From: Verrucomicrobiota bacterium
Lineage (GTDB): Bacteria > Verrucomicrobiota > Verrucomicrobiia > Chthoniobacterales > UBA10450
Assembly (NCBI GenBank): GCA_005887825.1
Contig: VBQC01000002.1
Location: 1-51,881, forward strand
Direction: 5' to 3'
DNA length: 51,881 bases
Shown: positions 35,464-43,623 of the stretch, piece after piece
Layout: each line of letters begins with the position of its first letter
Position numbering within the stretch: the first letter of the stretch is position 1
The notes under the pieces: model-generated
Databases searched by the model: none
Seen by the model: only the letters and a program-made list of their open reading frames with translations
What the model was told of the DNA's origin: nothing
Program-made: the position numbers and the translations under genes

Positions 35464-36131
35464 CAACTTACTCCTCCGATTTCGGTGTTCTCTCGGTGGA
35501 GGTGTGATCGCTCCACGCGAATTCGCAGCCGTGAAATCGCGTTTTCCTCTTCAAAACTTCCCAGTGTCCAGGAATTTTCGAGAACAATTTTCAGTTGTGC
35601 GCTACTGACCATCCCTAGCCGTGTCAGGACCAGACATGCGGTTGGGGCTGATTCGACCAGCCGTTGCAAGCGATACCAGCTCGTCTGTGAAATTTTGCGC
35701 AATTCTTGCGGTGCATTGAGCACAAGATCGACAATCACCAGCGGAAAATTTCCATCGCGCAAAAGCAGATCAGCCGCTTTGATCGCTTCGAGAGCTTTGG
35801 TGCAACGCACCCAGAGAAGATAGCTCAAACACCCATTGCCTGGTCTGCCTGACCCAGAGGGATCAAACGAATCCCGCCCATCGATTAGAGCGAGGAAATA
35901 GCGATTACGATGCGCGGCTTGGAGAAGCGCGTGAATAAGCGAGGCGCTGCCGGCGCTGATTTGCGCACTGATTAATTCCGTGATCGCCCCTTTGGGCAAG
36001 CCTCCGCCAATCACTTGATCGAGAAAAGATAAACCGGTGATGAAACGACGCGTCGCCGCTGGCACAGGCGTATGCGTAAAGCGCTCCGCCAGCAGTTTCC
36101 GAAGATCGACAATCTTGCCGCGCGCAATCAT
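35463..36131 (-). CDS. imuA: ImuA, RecA-like mutasome protein
   Basis: 222 residues. ImuA is a RecA/SulA-like accessory factor of ImuB and DnaE2 in SOS mutagenesis. Visible are TGLSFLDQVIGGGLPKGAITELISAQISAGSASLIHALL, where the Walker A region is degenerate (no GK[ST]), YFLALIDGRDSFDP, LLWVRCTKALEAIKAADLLLRD and LVIVDLVLNAP. An apparent LexA operator lies 30 bases upstream (36161-36176). It is coupled to the imuB fragment by overlap (TGATG). Upstream on the same strand lie the toxin-antitoxin pair and lexA. Confidence 0.9.
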   Translation of the reverse strand: MIARGKIVDLRKLLAERFTHTPVPAATRRFITGLSFLDQVIGGGLPKGAITELISAQISAGSASLIHALLQAAHRNRYFLALIDGRDSFDPSGSGRPGNGCLSYLLWVRCTKALEAIKAADLLLRDGNFPLVIVDLVLNAPQELRKISQTSWYRLQRLVESAPTACLVLTRLGMVSSAQLKIVLENSWTLGSFEEENAISRLRIRVERSHLHRENTEIGGVS

Positions 36132-36160
36132 TCGAAGAAAATATGGCAGGCTCCGCTATT

Positions 36161-36176
36161 ATGTTCAAGCGAACAT
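36161..36176. promoter_or_regulatory. Putative LexA operator upstream of imuA
   Basis: ATGTTCAAGCGAACAT, with core GTTC-N4-GAAC, ends 30 bases from the imuA ATG. Its reverse complement (ATGTTCGCTTGAACAT) is identical over all 16 bases to the site upstream of the imuB C-terminal fragment at 46895-46910, and the GTTC/GAAC core recurs upstream of lexA. Confidence 0.75.
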
Positions 36177-36184
36177 CATGACAT

Positions 36185-36604
36185 TTAAGATGAACGCACC
36201 CGTCCGATCTGTTTTAGTAGAGTGCGTAACCGCGTCGTCGTTTCCTCGCGGTCCAACCGGTGCGCCGCGACATCGAGGACAAACGCTTCCCATTCGTTGG
36301 TCTTCAACTTCGCATTCGGCAATAAATCGTTACTCTCAAGAAAAACCAAACATGCGGCGAGCGCGGTTCGCTTGTTTCCGTCTACGAATGGATGATTTCG
36401 GCAAAGGTAAAAAAGATATGCTGCTCCAATCTCAATTGGATTCGAAATGAGCGGTTTCCCCATCATCGTTGCTTGGGGCGCTGCTACGGCCGATTCCAAT
36501 AATGCTTCGTCTCGAATACCCCGCCCTCCTCCATGCGCGGACAATACTTCCCGGTGAATGGCTTTTACAGCCGCGACCGTCAGGTGCTTGATTGATTCGC
36601 TCAA
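36185..36604 (-). CDS. doc: Doc-type toxin (Fic/death-on-curing family)
   Basis: 139 residues. The motif NHPFVDGNKRTAL is the Doc form of the Fic signature (HxFxDxNKR). Doc kinases phosphorylate EF-Tu and block translation. The N-terminus (AVKAIHREVLSAHGGGRGIRDEALLESAVAAP) is also typical. The start is TTG at 36604, which overlaps the antitoxin stop (TTGA). This gives co-translation with the antitoxin. It lies between lexA and imuA in the same direction. Confidence 0.9.
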   Translation of the reverse strand: MSESIKHLTVAAVKAIHREVLSAHGGGRGIRDEALLESAVAAPQATMMGKPLISNPIEIGAAYLFYLCRNHPFVDGNKRTALAACLVFLESNDLLPNAKLKTNEWEAFVLDVAAHRLDREETTTRLRTLLKQIGRVRSS

Positions 36605-36828
36605 GCCAGGCGTTTAAAAAGAGCGGAGTTCTTCTTGATCAATCGCTTCGCCGCTACCGCTGCTGTTTTTGGGGCAATGGTTGGGCGAACTGGTGTGAGA
36701 ACGATCGAGCCACCCTCGTGAACAGTCACGTTGACTTCATCGCCCACCTTCAACCGCGCAAGATCCATCAGCGCTGCATCGAAGATGACGCCCTGAGAAT
36801 TTCCCACCTTCGAGATCGTCTTAGTCAT
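36601..36828 (-). CDS. AbrB/MazE-type antitoxin
   Basis: 75 residues. The N-terminal swapped-hairpin domain reads TKTISKVGNSQGVIFDAALMDLARLKVGDEVNVTVHEGGSIVLTP, characteristic of AbrB/SpoVT/MazE DNA-binding proteins. The basic C-terminal tail (AVAAKRLIKKNSALFKRLA) would bind the Doc toxin. The gene directly precedes and overlaps the toxin, the usual antitoxin-first order. It probably also represses its own operon. Confidence 0.9.
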   Translation of the reverse strand: MTKTISKVGNSQGVIFDAALMDLARLKVGDEVNVTVHEGGSIVLTPVRPTIAPKTAAVAAKRLIKKNSALFKRLA

Positions 36829-36935
36829 AATGTAATACTATGTTTTACCTGAGCATTCGCAACCGATTTTGAGCTCTGGCTTCCTGCCGCGCGCCATAGC
36901 CTGCGGAAAAAGCGGCTGCTCCGATCTATCCTGTC

Positions 36936-37553
36936 TCAGTGTCTCTTCCGCCGCTCTTGTTTGCGGATCAAGGACACCATCACGCCTTGAATCTTCAACT
37001 CGCGCGCAGGAGTCAAATTTGGGTACCGCGGGTTTTCGGCTTTCAAATAGGGCCGGCCATGCTCGACTACGTAACGCTTCAAAGTCGTTTCGCCGTCGAT
37101 TAACGCCGCCACGATATCGCCGTTGTGCACCTCCTTGCTGTCCTCCAGAATCACGATGTCGCCATCGATAATGTGAGCGCCGATCATCGAGTCGCCACGG
37201 ACACGCAAGGCGAACTTTTCTCGATTTTTTAAAACATTGGCCGAGCGCGTATCGAGCGAGACGTGGCCCTCGATGGTCTGCTCAGTCAACGCCGACATCC
37301 CTGCCGGGATTTGCCCGTAAATCGGAATATCGGTGATCCTGACTTTCATGGCTGGAGTAATCAACGCCCGGGCTTTGCGTGCATGACGGTCGAGAAAACC
37401 TTTCCGCTCGAGCGCGGCGATGTACTGCATTACCGAAGTCTGACTGGCGAACCCGAAATGAGTTTGGATTTCGCGCGTGCTCGGCGTAATCCCTGTCTCG
37501 CGTTGCTCGCGCTGGATAAAATCGAGCACGTTTTTCTGCCGCTCCGTTAGCAT
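36936..37553 (-). CDS. lexA: LexA repressor
   Basis: 205 residues. The N-terminal winged helix contains GITPSTREIQTHFGFASQTSVMQYIAALERKGFL. The cleavage site is Ala84-Gly85 (QIPAGMSA). The self-cleavage dyad is Ser122 (VRGDSMIGAHI) and Lys159 (DGETTLKRYV). All residues needed for RecA-stimulated autocleavage are present. A GTTC-N4-GAAC palindrome lies 34 bases upstream of the start, consistent with autoregulation. It heads the co-directional series lexA, antitoxin, toxin, imuA, imuB-N. Confidence 0.96.
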   Translation of the reverse strand: MLTERQKNVLDFIQREQRETGITPSTREIQTHFGFASQTSVMQYIAALERKGFLDRHARKARALITPAMKVRITDIPIYGQIPAGMSALTEQTIEGHVSLDTRSANVLKNREKFALRVRGDSMIGAHIIDGDIVILEDSKEVHNGDIVAALIDGETTLKRYVVEHGRPYLKAENPRYPNLTPARELKIQGVMVSLIRKQERRKRH

Positions 37554-37586
37554 GGTTTATATTGGCAAAATCATCGAACCGTGCAA

Positions 37587-37598
37587 GTTCAAATGAAC
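37587..37598. promoter_or_regulatory. Putative LexA operator upstream of lexA
   Basis: GTTCAAATGAAC, core GTTC-N4-GAAC, lies 34 bases from the lexA start and between lexA and the divergent DUF2059-like gene. It shares the core and spacing with the sites upstream of imuA and imuB-C. Confidence 0.7.
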
Positions 37599-37730
37599 AG
37601 ATGGCTTCGGACGACTGGTGTTTTAGTTCTCAGTCTGTGTGCTTCATTGCAGCGAAATCACGAACTAAAATGGAATGCAGAGAAGTTAAAGCTTCCACGC
37701 AGCATAGTGATTCGCTACATTCTTGTGTTT

Positions 37731-38258
37731 ATGATTAGATCAGGTTTGTTTGTTGTCGCGCTGTTTTGTTTCGTTGCGTCCCCGATTGTCTTCGCCGCGG
37801 ATAACACGCCCAGCGAAGCGTCCATTAAACAACTCCTCGATGTGGGCCAAGCTCACAAATTGCTCGATGCCATGGTTGCGCAAATGGATGCCTATATGAA
37901 ACAAGCCATGCAACAAGCGACCCAAGGCCAGCGCATTACCCCGGAGATCCAAAAAGATATCGAAAGACGTCGGGCTGAAATGATGGCCGCCATGAAGGAA
38001 CTTATCGATTGGAATAAGCTGGAGCCAATGTACGTGCGCATTTACCAGAAATCGTTTACGCAAGGGGAGATTGATGGGTTAATTGCGTTTTATAAGACCT
38101 CCACTGGCCAAGCGCTTCTAACCAAGATGCCGGTGGTGATGCAAAACACGATGAACGAACTGCAGCAAATGATGCAGCCGATGATGCAACGGATCGGGCG
38201 GATGCAGCAGGAGGTTGTAGCGGAAATCCAAGCGGAAAAGAAGAAGAGCGGCGGCTAA
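37731..38258 (+). CDS. DUF2059-like secreted protein
   Basis: 175 residues from the ATG at 37731, chosen because MIRSGLFVVALFCFVASPIVFAA is a signal peptide (cleavage near residue 23); frames extending upstream to 37581 add unrelated residues. The mature part is helical, Met/Gln-rich (AYMKQAMQQATQGQRI) and carries the DUF2059 pattern: MYVRIYQKSFTQGEIDGLIAFYKTSTGQALLTKMPVV. The function of this family is unknown; a periplasmic location is predicted. It shares its upstream region with lexA, including the operator-like palindrome, and could be SOS-influenced. Confidence 0.85.
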   Translation: MIRSGLFVVALFCFVASPIVFAADNTPSEASIKQLLDVGQAHKLLDAMVAQMDAYMKQAMQQATQGQRITPEIQKDIERRRAEMMAAMKELIDWNKLEPMYVRIYQKSFTQGEIDGLIAFYKTSTGQALLTKMPVVMQNTMNELQQMMQPMMQRIGRMQQEVVAEIQAEKKKSGG

Positions 38259-38307
38259 TGGGCCACGCTAGAACAAATAGCTCTGACCCGGCGATCGCTC
38301 GTTTCGA

Positions 38308-38679
38308 TTAAACAGCGAAACTCTCGCCACAGGAGCAGTGCGCGACGGCGTTTGGGTTCGTTACTTTGAAGCCGCCTTTTTGCAGGTCCTCGCTGTAATC
38401 GAGTACAGATCCGCTGACAAAGAGCGCGCTCTTTGGATCGACAACGAGACGGATGTTCGAGGTCGGAACGAGAATGTCGCGCTCTTTCGGGCCGTCCACC
38501 AAATCCATGACATATTGCAGTCCCGAGCATCCGCCGCCGACCACGCCCAGGCGTAAGGCGCCATTTGGCTTGCCCTTTTCCTCCAGTAGCGATGCCAGTT
38601 TGCGCGCCGCACTCTCAGTGACGCTGATCAGGCGCTCATTGCCGATTTTATAATTGATTGCCGTCGATTCCATCGTCAT
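38308..38679 (-). CDS. A-type iron-sulfur carrier protein (IscA/ErpA family)
   Basis: 123 residues. The three cluster ligands are present: Cys51 (GGGCSGLQY) and Cys115/Cys117 (HCSCGESF). These proteins carry [4Fe-4S] or [2Fe-2S] clusters to apo-enzymes. ISVTESAARKLASLL and DPKSALFVSGSVLDY are standard. It follows the dus gene by 9 bases on the same strand. No iscS, iscU or suf gene is next to it. Confidence 0.95.
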   Translation of the reverse strand: MTMESTAINYKIGNERLISVTESAARKLASLLEEKGKPNGALRLGVVGGGCSGLQYVMDLVDGPKERDILVPTSNIRLVVDPKSALFVSGSVLDYSEDLQKGGFKVTNPNAVAHCSCGESFAV

Positions 38680-38688
38680 CGAAGAGAA

Positions 38689-39720
38689 TTAGGAAAGCAG
38701 AAACGCAGGAGTCGGCTTTTCAACTTTTTCCCGCTCCGTACTCGTAATTTCTTGATTCAAAATATTTTCTTCCGCGATCACCTCAACTTCGGCCAGCGTC
38801 GACACGTGTGCAAAGTTCTCACGCAACCGTTTCGCATTGGACATGGTCCGCGAGTAAGCCATCAGGCGCGCGCGCATCGATCGAATCGCGGGTTCCTCCG
38901 CGCCCCATTCGCGAACCGCGAGCTGGCAATGGCGCAGAATCAGGTTCCACTTTTCCGACAAGCTGGGTGCATCCATAATCTGTCCACTGGCGAGATGCTC
39001 TTTGATCTGATTGAAAATCCATGGGGCGCTCATGGCCGCGCGACCGATCATCGCGCCCGCGACTCCGGTTTCACGGCGTCGTTTCGCAACTTCGGCGGCA
39101 CTGGATAGGTCGCCGTTCCCGATAACCGGAATTGGAACAGCAGCAGCAACTTCACCGATGATATTCCAATCCGCAGCGCCAGCATAACCTTGCGCGCGTG
39201 TGCGACCGTGCACAGTTATCGCCGTGATTCCTGCATCAACGAGCAGGCGTGCTACATGAGCGGCGTTGATCGAATCGGCATCCCAGCCAATCCGAATCTT
39301 GGCCGTCACCGGCACAGGCGCGACCGCCCGAACTACCGCGGTCGCTACGCTGGCCAAAGCCGGACAATCTTTCAACAACGCGGAGCCGCCATTTCTGGCA
39401 ACCACTTTGTTGACGGGACAACCGAAATTTAGATCAATGAAATCTGGACGCACCCAATCAACGACTTGGCACGCCGCTTCCGCCATGTGTTGGGCATCGG
39501 CGCCAAAGAGTTGCACACCGATTGGCCGTTCGATCTCATCAAAGTCGAGGTATTCACGGGTCCGCGCATTGCGGCGGAAAATTCCTTCGGCAGAAACGAA
39601 TTCGGTCGTGAGAACGTCGGCGCCATATTCTTTGCAGAGCTGTCGGAAAATTTTGTCCGACACCCCAGCCATCGGCGCGAGGTAAAGCGGAAATTGTTCG
39701 AAAAACCAGGGAAGAAGCAT
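38689..39720 (-). CDS. dusB: tRNA-dihydrouridine synthase (DusB-like)
   Basis: 343 residues. It reduces uridines in tRNA D-loops with FMN and NADPH. The FMN-binding start is PLYLAPMAGVSDKIFRQLC. DFIDLNFGCPVNKVVARNGGSALL holds the catalytic cysteine. VTAKIRIGWD, TVHGRTRAQGYAGAADW and VIGNGDLSSAAE with GAMIGRAAMSAPWIF complete the barrel. The final ~90 residues form the helical RNA-binding domain. It is in a cluster LptF/G, small protein, dus and iscA-like with 4-9 base spacings. Confidence 0.94.
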   Translation of the reverse strand: MLLPWFFEQFPLYLAPMAGVSDKIFRQLCKEYGADVLTTEFVSAEGIFRRNARTREYLDFDEIERPIGVQLFGADAQHMAEAACQVVDWVRPDFIDLNFGCPVNKVVARNGGSALLKDCPALASVATAVVRAVAPVPVTAKIRIGWDADSINAAHVARLLVDAGITAITVHGRTRAQGYAGAADWNIIGEVAAAVPIPVIGNGDLSSAAEVAKRRRETGVAGAMIGRAAMSAPWIFNQIKEHLASGQIMDAPSLSEKWNLILRHCQLAVREWGAEEPAIRSMRARLMAYSRTMSNAKRLRENFAHVSTLAEVEVIAEENILNQEITSTEREKVEKPTPAFLLS

Positions 39721-39729
39721 CTCGATCTT

Positions 39730-40239
39730 TCAACGATGTGCCGCGGTCTGGAGCAGGTTCGCGACTTCGTTTTGCACGTTTTCCAATTCGTCCAGCCGTA
39801 ATTGCGGATCGGGCACGATGAATACATCGCCAGTCGCGCCGTGTTCGTAAATCAAAAGTCGGCCCGTCCCAGCTTGTTCGGTCTTAATTTGCTTCAGAAC
39901 ACGTTTGCGCTCGAGCATGGCAGCGAGGACGTAGCACGCATTCGCCGGCGGGTTCTCCGATGCAATTAAACGGCGAAAGAGCTGCTCCGCATTCTCTTTT
40001 GCCAGAGGCTCGGCCGGTGGCGGCGCCAGAGGTTCATAGCGTGATTTCCAAAATGAAAACGGCTGAATGTTCTCGTTGCGGATCCGCCACGCCTCTTCGC
40101 TCAAGTCCTGGCGTCGATAACCATCGGTGTCGTAAAATAGCAGGGTGTAGAAATACTCGCCGGCGGCAAAGGGTCGATGGGTCACGGCGCAGGCATCCGC
40201 CCGATGCTTGATCGCCCATTCGTTCGGGAGAGGGTTCAT
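39730..40239 (-). CDS. Conserved hypothetical protein coupled to LptF/LptG
   Basis: 169 residues from the ATG at 40239, which overlaps the stop of the permease gene (ATGA, 40236-40239); longer upstream readings lie over the permease and are not supported. The N-terminus (MNPLPNEWAIKHRADACAVTHRPFAAGEYFYTLLFYDTDGYRRQDLSEEAW) has paired Cys/His positions that could form a small metal or structural site (HRADACAVTHRPF). The middle is helical (CYVLAAMLERKRVLKQIK). The end, YEHGATGDVFIVPDPQLRLDELENVQNEV, is ordered. I recall similar uncharacterised proteins only from Verrucomicrobiota. Function is unknown. Confidence 0.75.
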   Translation of the reverse strand: MNPLPNEWAIKHRADACAVTHRPFAAGEYFYTLLFYDTDGYRRQDLSEEAWRIRNENIQPFSFWKSRYEPLAPPPAEPLAKENAEQLFRRLIASENPPANACYVLAAMLERKRVLKQIKTEQAGTGRLLIYEHGATGDVFIVPDPQLRLDELENVQNEVANLLQTAAHR

Positions 40240-41375
40240 CGCGCAACTATACGTCGCGCGGTGAAAAGATGAAAGCCGGGCGCTTCGCGGTTGGAAGCGC
40301 GCAGATAGAGCAGATAGAGACCAATCGCGGCGAAAAGAACGTTCGGCGTCCAAGCCGCGACCCAGGGAGAGACACGGTCGCCTTCGCCGAGGGCCAGGAA
40401 AAGATGTACTAAAAAGTTCATCGAAAAGACGAGAAAAACCGCAGCCGCAACACTTGATAGCACGCCCCGGCGCGAATAGCCGATTCCGAGCGGGGCCGCG
40501 ATCCAAACAACAACCAAACAAGTCCACGGCAGGGCAAGGCGATACTGCAGATGCGTGCGAAACGGCGCGAGCAAAGTAGCGGGAAAATCCGCATTGAAAT
40601 GCAAATACTCCAGCAGTTCTGGCAAGCTTAGGAATTCTGCGCGCTCATTTGCGCTGCTGAGCCGGAACGGGGTTTCGCTCCAATGCTCGACCTTGAGCGA
40701 GGGATAAATCTGCTCGTCAACGATATTTCCCGTATGATCATAGTGAACGACTTTCACGTTCTCCAGATCCCAGGTTTTCGTTTCCGGGCGGTAAAAGGCG
40801 CGCGTCGCCAGATAATTCGTAACGATATTGTCGTTGGCGTCCTGTTGAAGCACCTGAACGCTATTAAACGTATTGCCGTGGGGGAGAAAACTCTGAATGA
40901 ACCAGGTGCGCAAATCGGTTCGGTTACGAAAGATTTGTCCCGAGACATAGCGCTCGGGACGCGCCTGCGCTTCCGAGAGAAATGTTTTGCGCGCCATTTC
41001 CGCGTGCGGCGCTAGCGAATAATTTAGCGCCATGCTCGCTGCCACCGTGAGCAGCCCCATGCCGATCAATGGCAGGAGAACGCGCGGGAGACTTACGCCC
41101 GCGGTCAACATGGACACAACTTCGTTCGCGCGCGACATGCGGCCCAGCGTAAAAAGCAGCGCGAGCAGGAGCGAAACTGGCAGGAGAATGATGAAAACCT
41201 GTGGGACCTGCGTCGCATAATAACGACCGACGAGAAAAAGACTGATATGCTCGTCGAGAAAGGTCGAAATGTTGTCGCTGATATCGAAAATGAGCCAGAT
41301 GGAGATAAAACCGGCGATGCAGTAAAGATAGACCTGCAAGAAATTACGAATGACGTAGCGATCCAGGAGTCTCAT
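40236..41375 (-). CDS. LptF/LptG family LPS-export permease (YjgP/YjgQ)
   Basis: 379 residues. MRLLDRYVIRNFLQVYLYCIAGFISIWLIFDI is the typical first helix. Helices near 60-80 and 100-120 follow (LLPVSLLLALLFTLGRMSRANEVVSMLTAGVS). A periplasmic beta-jellyroll (about 130-260) comes next, then three C-terminal helices (LPWTCLVVVWIAAPLGIGYSRRG). With LptB this would form the ABC transporter that extracts LPS and passes it towards LptD (encoded at 16-18 kb). Whether it is LptF or LptG cannot be decided, and no second permease lies nearby. Confidence 0.9.
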   Translation of the reverse strand: MRLLDRYVIRNFLQVYLYCIAGFISIWLIFDISDNISTFLDEHISLFLVGRYYATQVPQVFIILLPVSLLLALLFTLGRMSRANEVVSMLTAGVSLPRVLLPLIGMGLLTVAASMALNYSLAPHAEMARKTFLSEAQARPERYVSGQIFRNRTDLRTWFIQSFLPHGNTFNSVQVLQQDANDNIVTNYLATRAFYRPETKTWDLENVKVVHYDHTGNIVDEQIYPSLKVEHWSETPFRLSSANERAEFLSLPELLEYLHFNADFPATLLAPFRTHLQYRLALPWTCLVVVWIAAPLGIGYSRRGVLSSVAAAVFLVFSMNFLVHLFLALGEGDRVSPWVAAWTPNVLFAAIGLYLLYLRASNREAPGFHLFTARRIVAR

Positions 41376-41565
41376 CGGGATTTTCGAATGTCGATCCGCG
41401 AATTACGATAGCATCTGGTTGGAGTATAGGCATCCTGCCTGTCCGGCGCGCGGGCTTCCGAGCCTGCGAAACGGCGCAGCGACCAAACCGGATAATTTCT
41501 GTCGTCTTTCGGCATCCGGAAAAGACCGCTATGCTGATTGAGTCTCAGAACCGGGCTATCTCCAA

Positions 41566-43545
41566 ATGATCGCGCTGAAAGATTCTCTGGGCACCGAATT
41601 TGTCGAACGCGTTCGCGCATTTTTTTCCGACAACGGGCCGCTCTCGAAGGCGAAGAATTTCGAGTTTCGCCCGCAACAACAGGAAATGGCGGCAGCCATA
41701 GCGCGGGCGCTGGAAGAAGAGCGGCATCTTGTCGTTGAAGCGGGCACAGGCGTGGGCAAATCGCTCGCCTATCTCGCTCCGGCGATTTTGTTTGCGATCG
41801 AGCAGCACAAAAAAGCGATCGTTTCCACCCACACGATCAATCTTCAGGAACAGCTTCTTTACAAAGATATCCCCATTTTAAAGAAGATTTTGCCCGTTGA
41901 ATTCGAAGCGGCTCTCATGAAAGGGCGGCAAAATTATCTCTGCCCACGACGACTGGAACGCGCGCTTCAGCAGCAAAATGAGCTTTTCACTGGCCCGGAG
42001 CAAAATGAGCTGACCAGACTCGCCGAATGGGCGGGCACGACCCGTGACGGCTCGCTCAGCGATCTATCAGTCGAGCCTGATCCAAAAGTTTGGACCCAGG
42101 TTTGCAGCGAGCCGCATATCTGCACGACGAAAAGTTGCGGACAATCGAATTGCTTTTACCAGCAGGCACGGAAACGGCTTCTCTCGTCGGACGTGATTGT
42201 CATCAATCACACTTTGCTCTTCATGCTTCTGGGAAGTCCGGACCAACAGGCAGAGCGGGAAAGCGGTTATCTTTTTCCAAACGACTTCATCATTTTCGAC
42301 GAAGCCCACACGGTGGAACAAGTCGCCTCGCGCCAGATTGGCATCGGCATCTCGCAGTACGGTCTGAGATCGACAATCCAACGGCTCTACAACGCGCGCA
42401 CCCGCAAGGGCCTGTTCACGGTCATGCGAGACGCAACCGGGGTGAGACTGGCGGCGGAGCTTGTCGATCGAGTAGAGCAGTTTTTCGCCGCGATTGAATC
42501 GTGCTCGGATTTCCGGAAAGGGCGCGAATTTCGTGTTCGCACGCCAGAGTTTGTTCCGGACACGATCACTGGACATTTGACCGCGTTGCAGGCGCGGATC
42601 AGCGATGTGGCGAGACGTGCCGATGATGAGTTTCTCAAGGCGGAATTGCAGGAGCTTGGCCGGCGGATTCGCGATGCACGCGACGGCACAGCCATTTTCC
42701 TGGAGCAAAGCGCCCGCGAACATGTTTATTGGGTGGAGCGCACCGGCAAGACCGCACAGTTTCTCTCGCTGAACGCGGCGCCCATCGACCTTGCGCCGGT
42801 GCTGCGCCGCATGATTTTTCGCGAAGACTGCTGCTGCGTCATGACGAGCGCAACGCTCTCAGTGGGCCGCTCTGATCTCGCTTATATCCGGAAGCGCATC
42901 GGGGCAGACGAAGCCGAGCCATTGTTGCTCGGGAGTCCGTTCGATTTTCGCACGCAGATGAAAATGTTCATCGTACAGAAAATGCCCGACCCGCGAGACG
43001 CCGGCTACGAGGAAGCACTCGAGCATTGGATCGCGCATTTTGTCGAGGAAACGGACGGACGCGCCTTTGTTCTTTTCACAAATTATCGCGGTATGCAGCA
43101 GGTGGCCGATCAAATGCGGGAATTTTTCGCAAACAAGAAAATGAACCTTCTTTTGCAAGGCGGGGGCGCTCCACGGGGTCGTTTGCTCGAACAATTCAAA
43201 ACCACGCCACGCAGTGTGCTCTTTGGAACCAACAGTTTTTGGATGGGGGTAGATGTTCCGGGCGAGGCGCTCTCCAATGTGATTATCACGCGGCTGCCTT
43301 TCGCCGTGCCGGATCATCCGCTCATCGAAGCGAAACTTGAACTAGTCGAGGAGCGGGGCGGCGATCCGTTCACCGAATATTCGTTGCCGGAAGCAATCCT
43401 AAAACTTCGCCAAGGCGTCGGCCGTCTGATCCGAACAAAAAGCGATCGCGGTATCATTGTCATTCTAGATAACCGGATCGTGACCAAACCGTACGGGCGC
43501 GCATTTCTGCAAGCGCTACCGAAGTGTCCAGTGAAAATTATTTAG
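41566..43545 (+). CDS. dinG: DinG-family ATP-dependent DNA helicase
   Basis: 659 residues of the XPD/DinG superfamily 2 helicases. Walker A is VVEAGTGVGKSLAYL (about 55-70). Motif Ia is VSTHTINLQEQL. The Fe-S cluster cysteines are in NYLCPRRLE (about 126) and VCSEPHICTTKSCGQSNC (about 178-195). The DEAH box is FIIFDEAHTVEQ (about 244). Motifs V/VI are FGTNSFWMGVDVPGE and LRQGVGRLIRTKSDRG. All are intact. It would unwind DNA or R-loops during repair. The last 29 codons are repeated after the downstream MMPL gene (45750-45836). No LexA-type palindrome was seen upstream. Confidence 0.93.
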   Translation: MIALKDSLGTEFVERVRAFFSDNGPLSKAKNFEFRPQQQEMAAAIARALEEERHLVVEAGTGVGKSLAYLAPAILFAIEQHKKAIVSTHTINLQEQLLYKDIPILKKILPVEFEAALMKGRQNYLCPRRLERALQQQNELFTGPEQNELTRLAEWAGTTRDGSLSDLSVEPDPKVWTQVCSEPHICTTKSCGQSNCFYQQARKRLLSSDVIVINHTLLFMLLGSPDQQAERESGYLFPNDFIIFDEAHTVEQVASRQIGIGISQYGLRSTIQRLYNARTRKGLFTVMRDATGVRLAAELVDRVEQFFAAIESCSDFRKGREFRVRTPEFVPDTITGHLTALQARISDVARRADDEFLKAELQELGRRIRDARDGTAIFLEQSAREHVYWVERTGKTAQFLSLNAAPIDLAPVLRRMIFREDCCCVMTSATLSVGRSDLAYIRKRIGADEAEPLLLGSPFDFRTQMKMFIVQKMPDPRDAGYEEALEHWIAHFVEETDGRAFVLFTNYRGMQQVADQMREFFANKKMNLLLQGGGAPRGRLLEQFKTTPRSVLFGTNSFWMGVDVPGEALSNVIITRLPFAVPDHPLIEAKLELVEERGGDPFTEYSLPEAILKLRQGVGRLIRTKSDRGIIVILDNRIVTKPYGRAFLQALPKCPVKII

Positions 43546-43623
43546 ATCTAACCCGCAATGTTGCACGAGGTGACCCCGGCCTTTCGACTGGCCACAATTT
43601 CCTAATCGTCCAGCGTTGGAGCG

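Noticed and set aside
41430-41475. GC-rich phrase GGCATCCTGCCTGTCCGG upstream of dinG as a mobile element.
   Set aside because: It resembles intergenic repeat text, but no second copy or clear inverted ends are present in the window.
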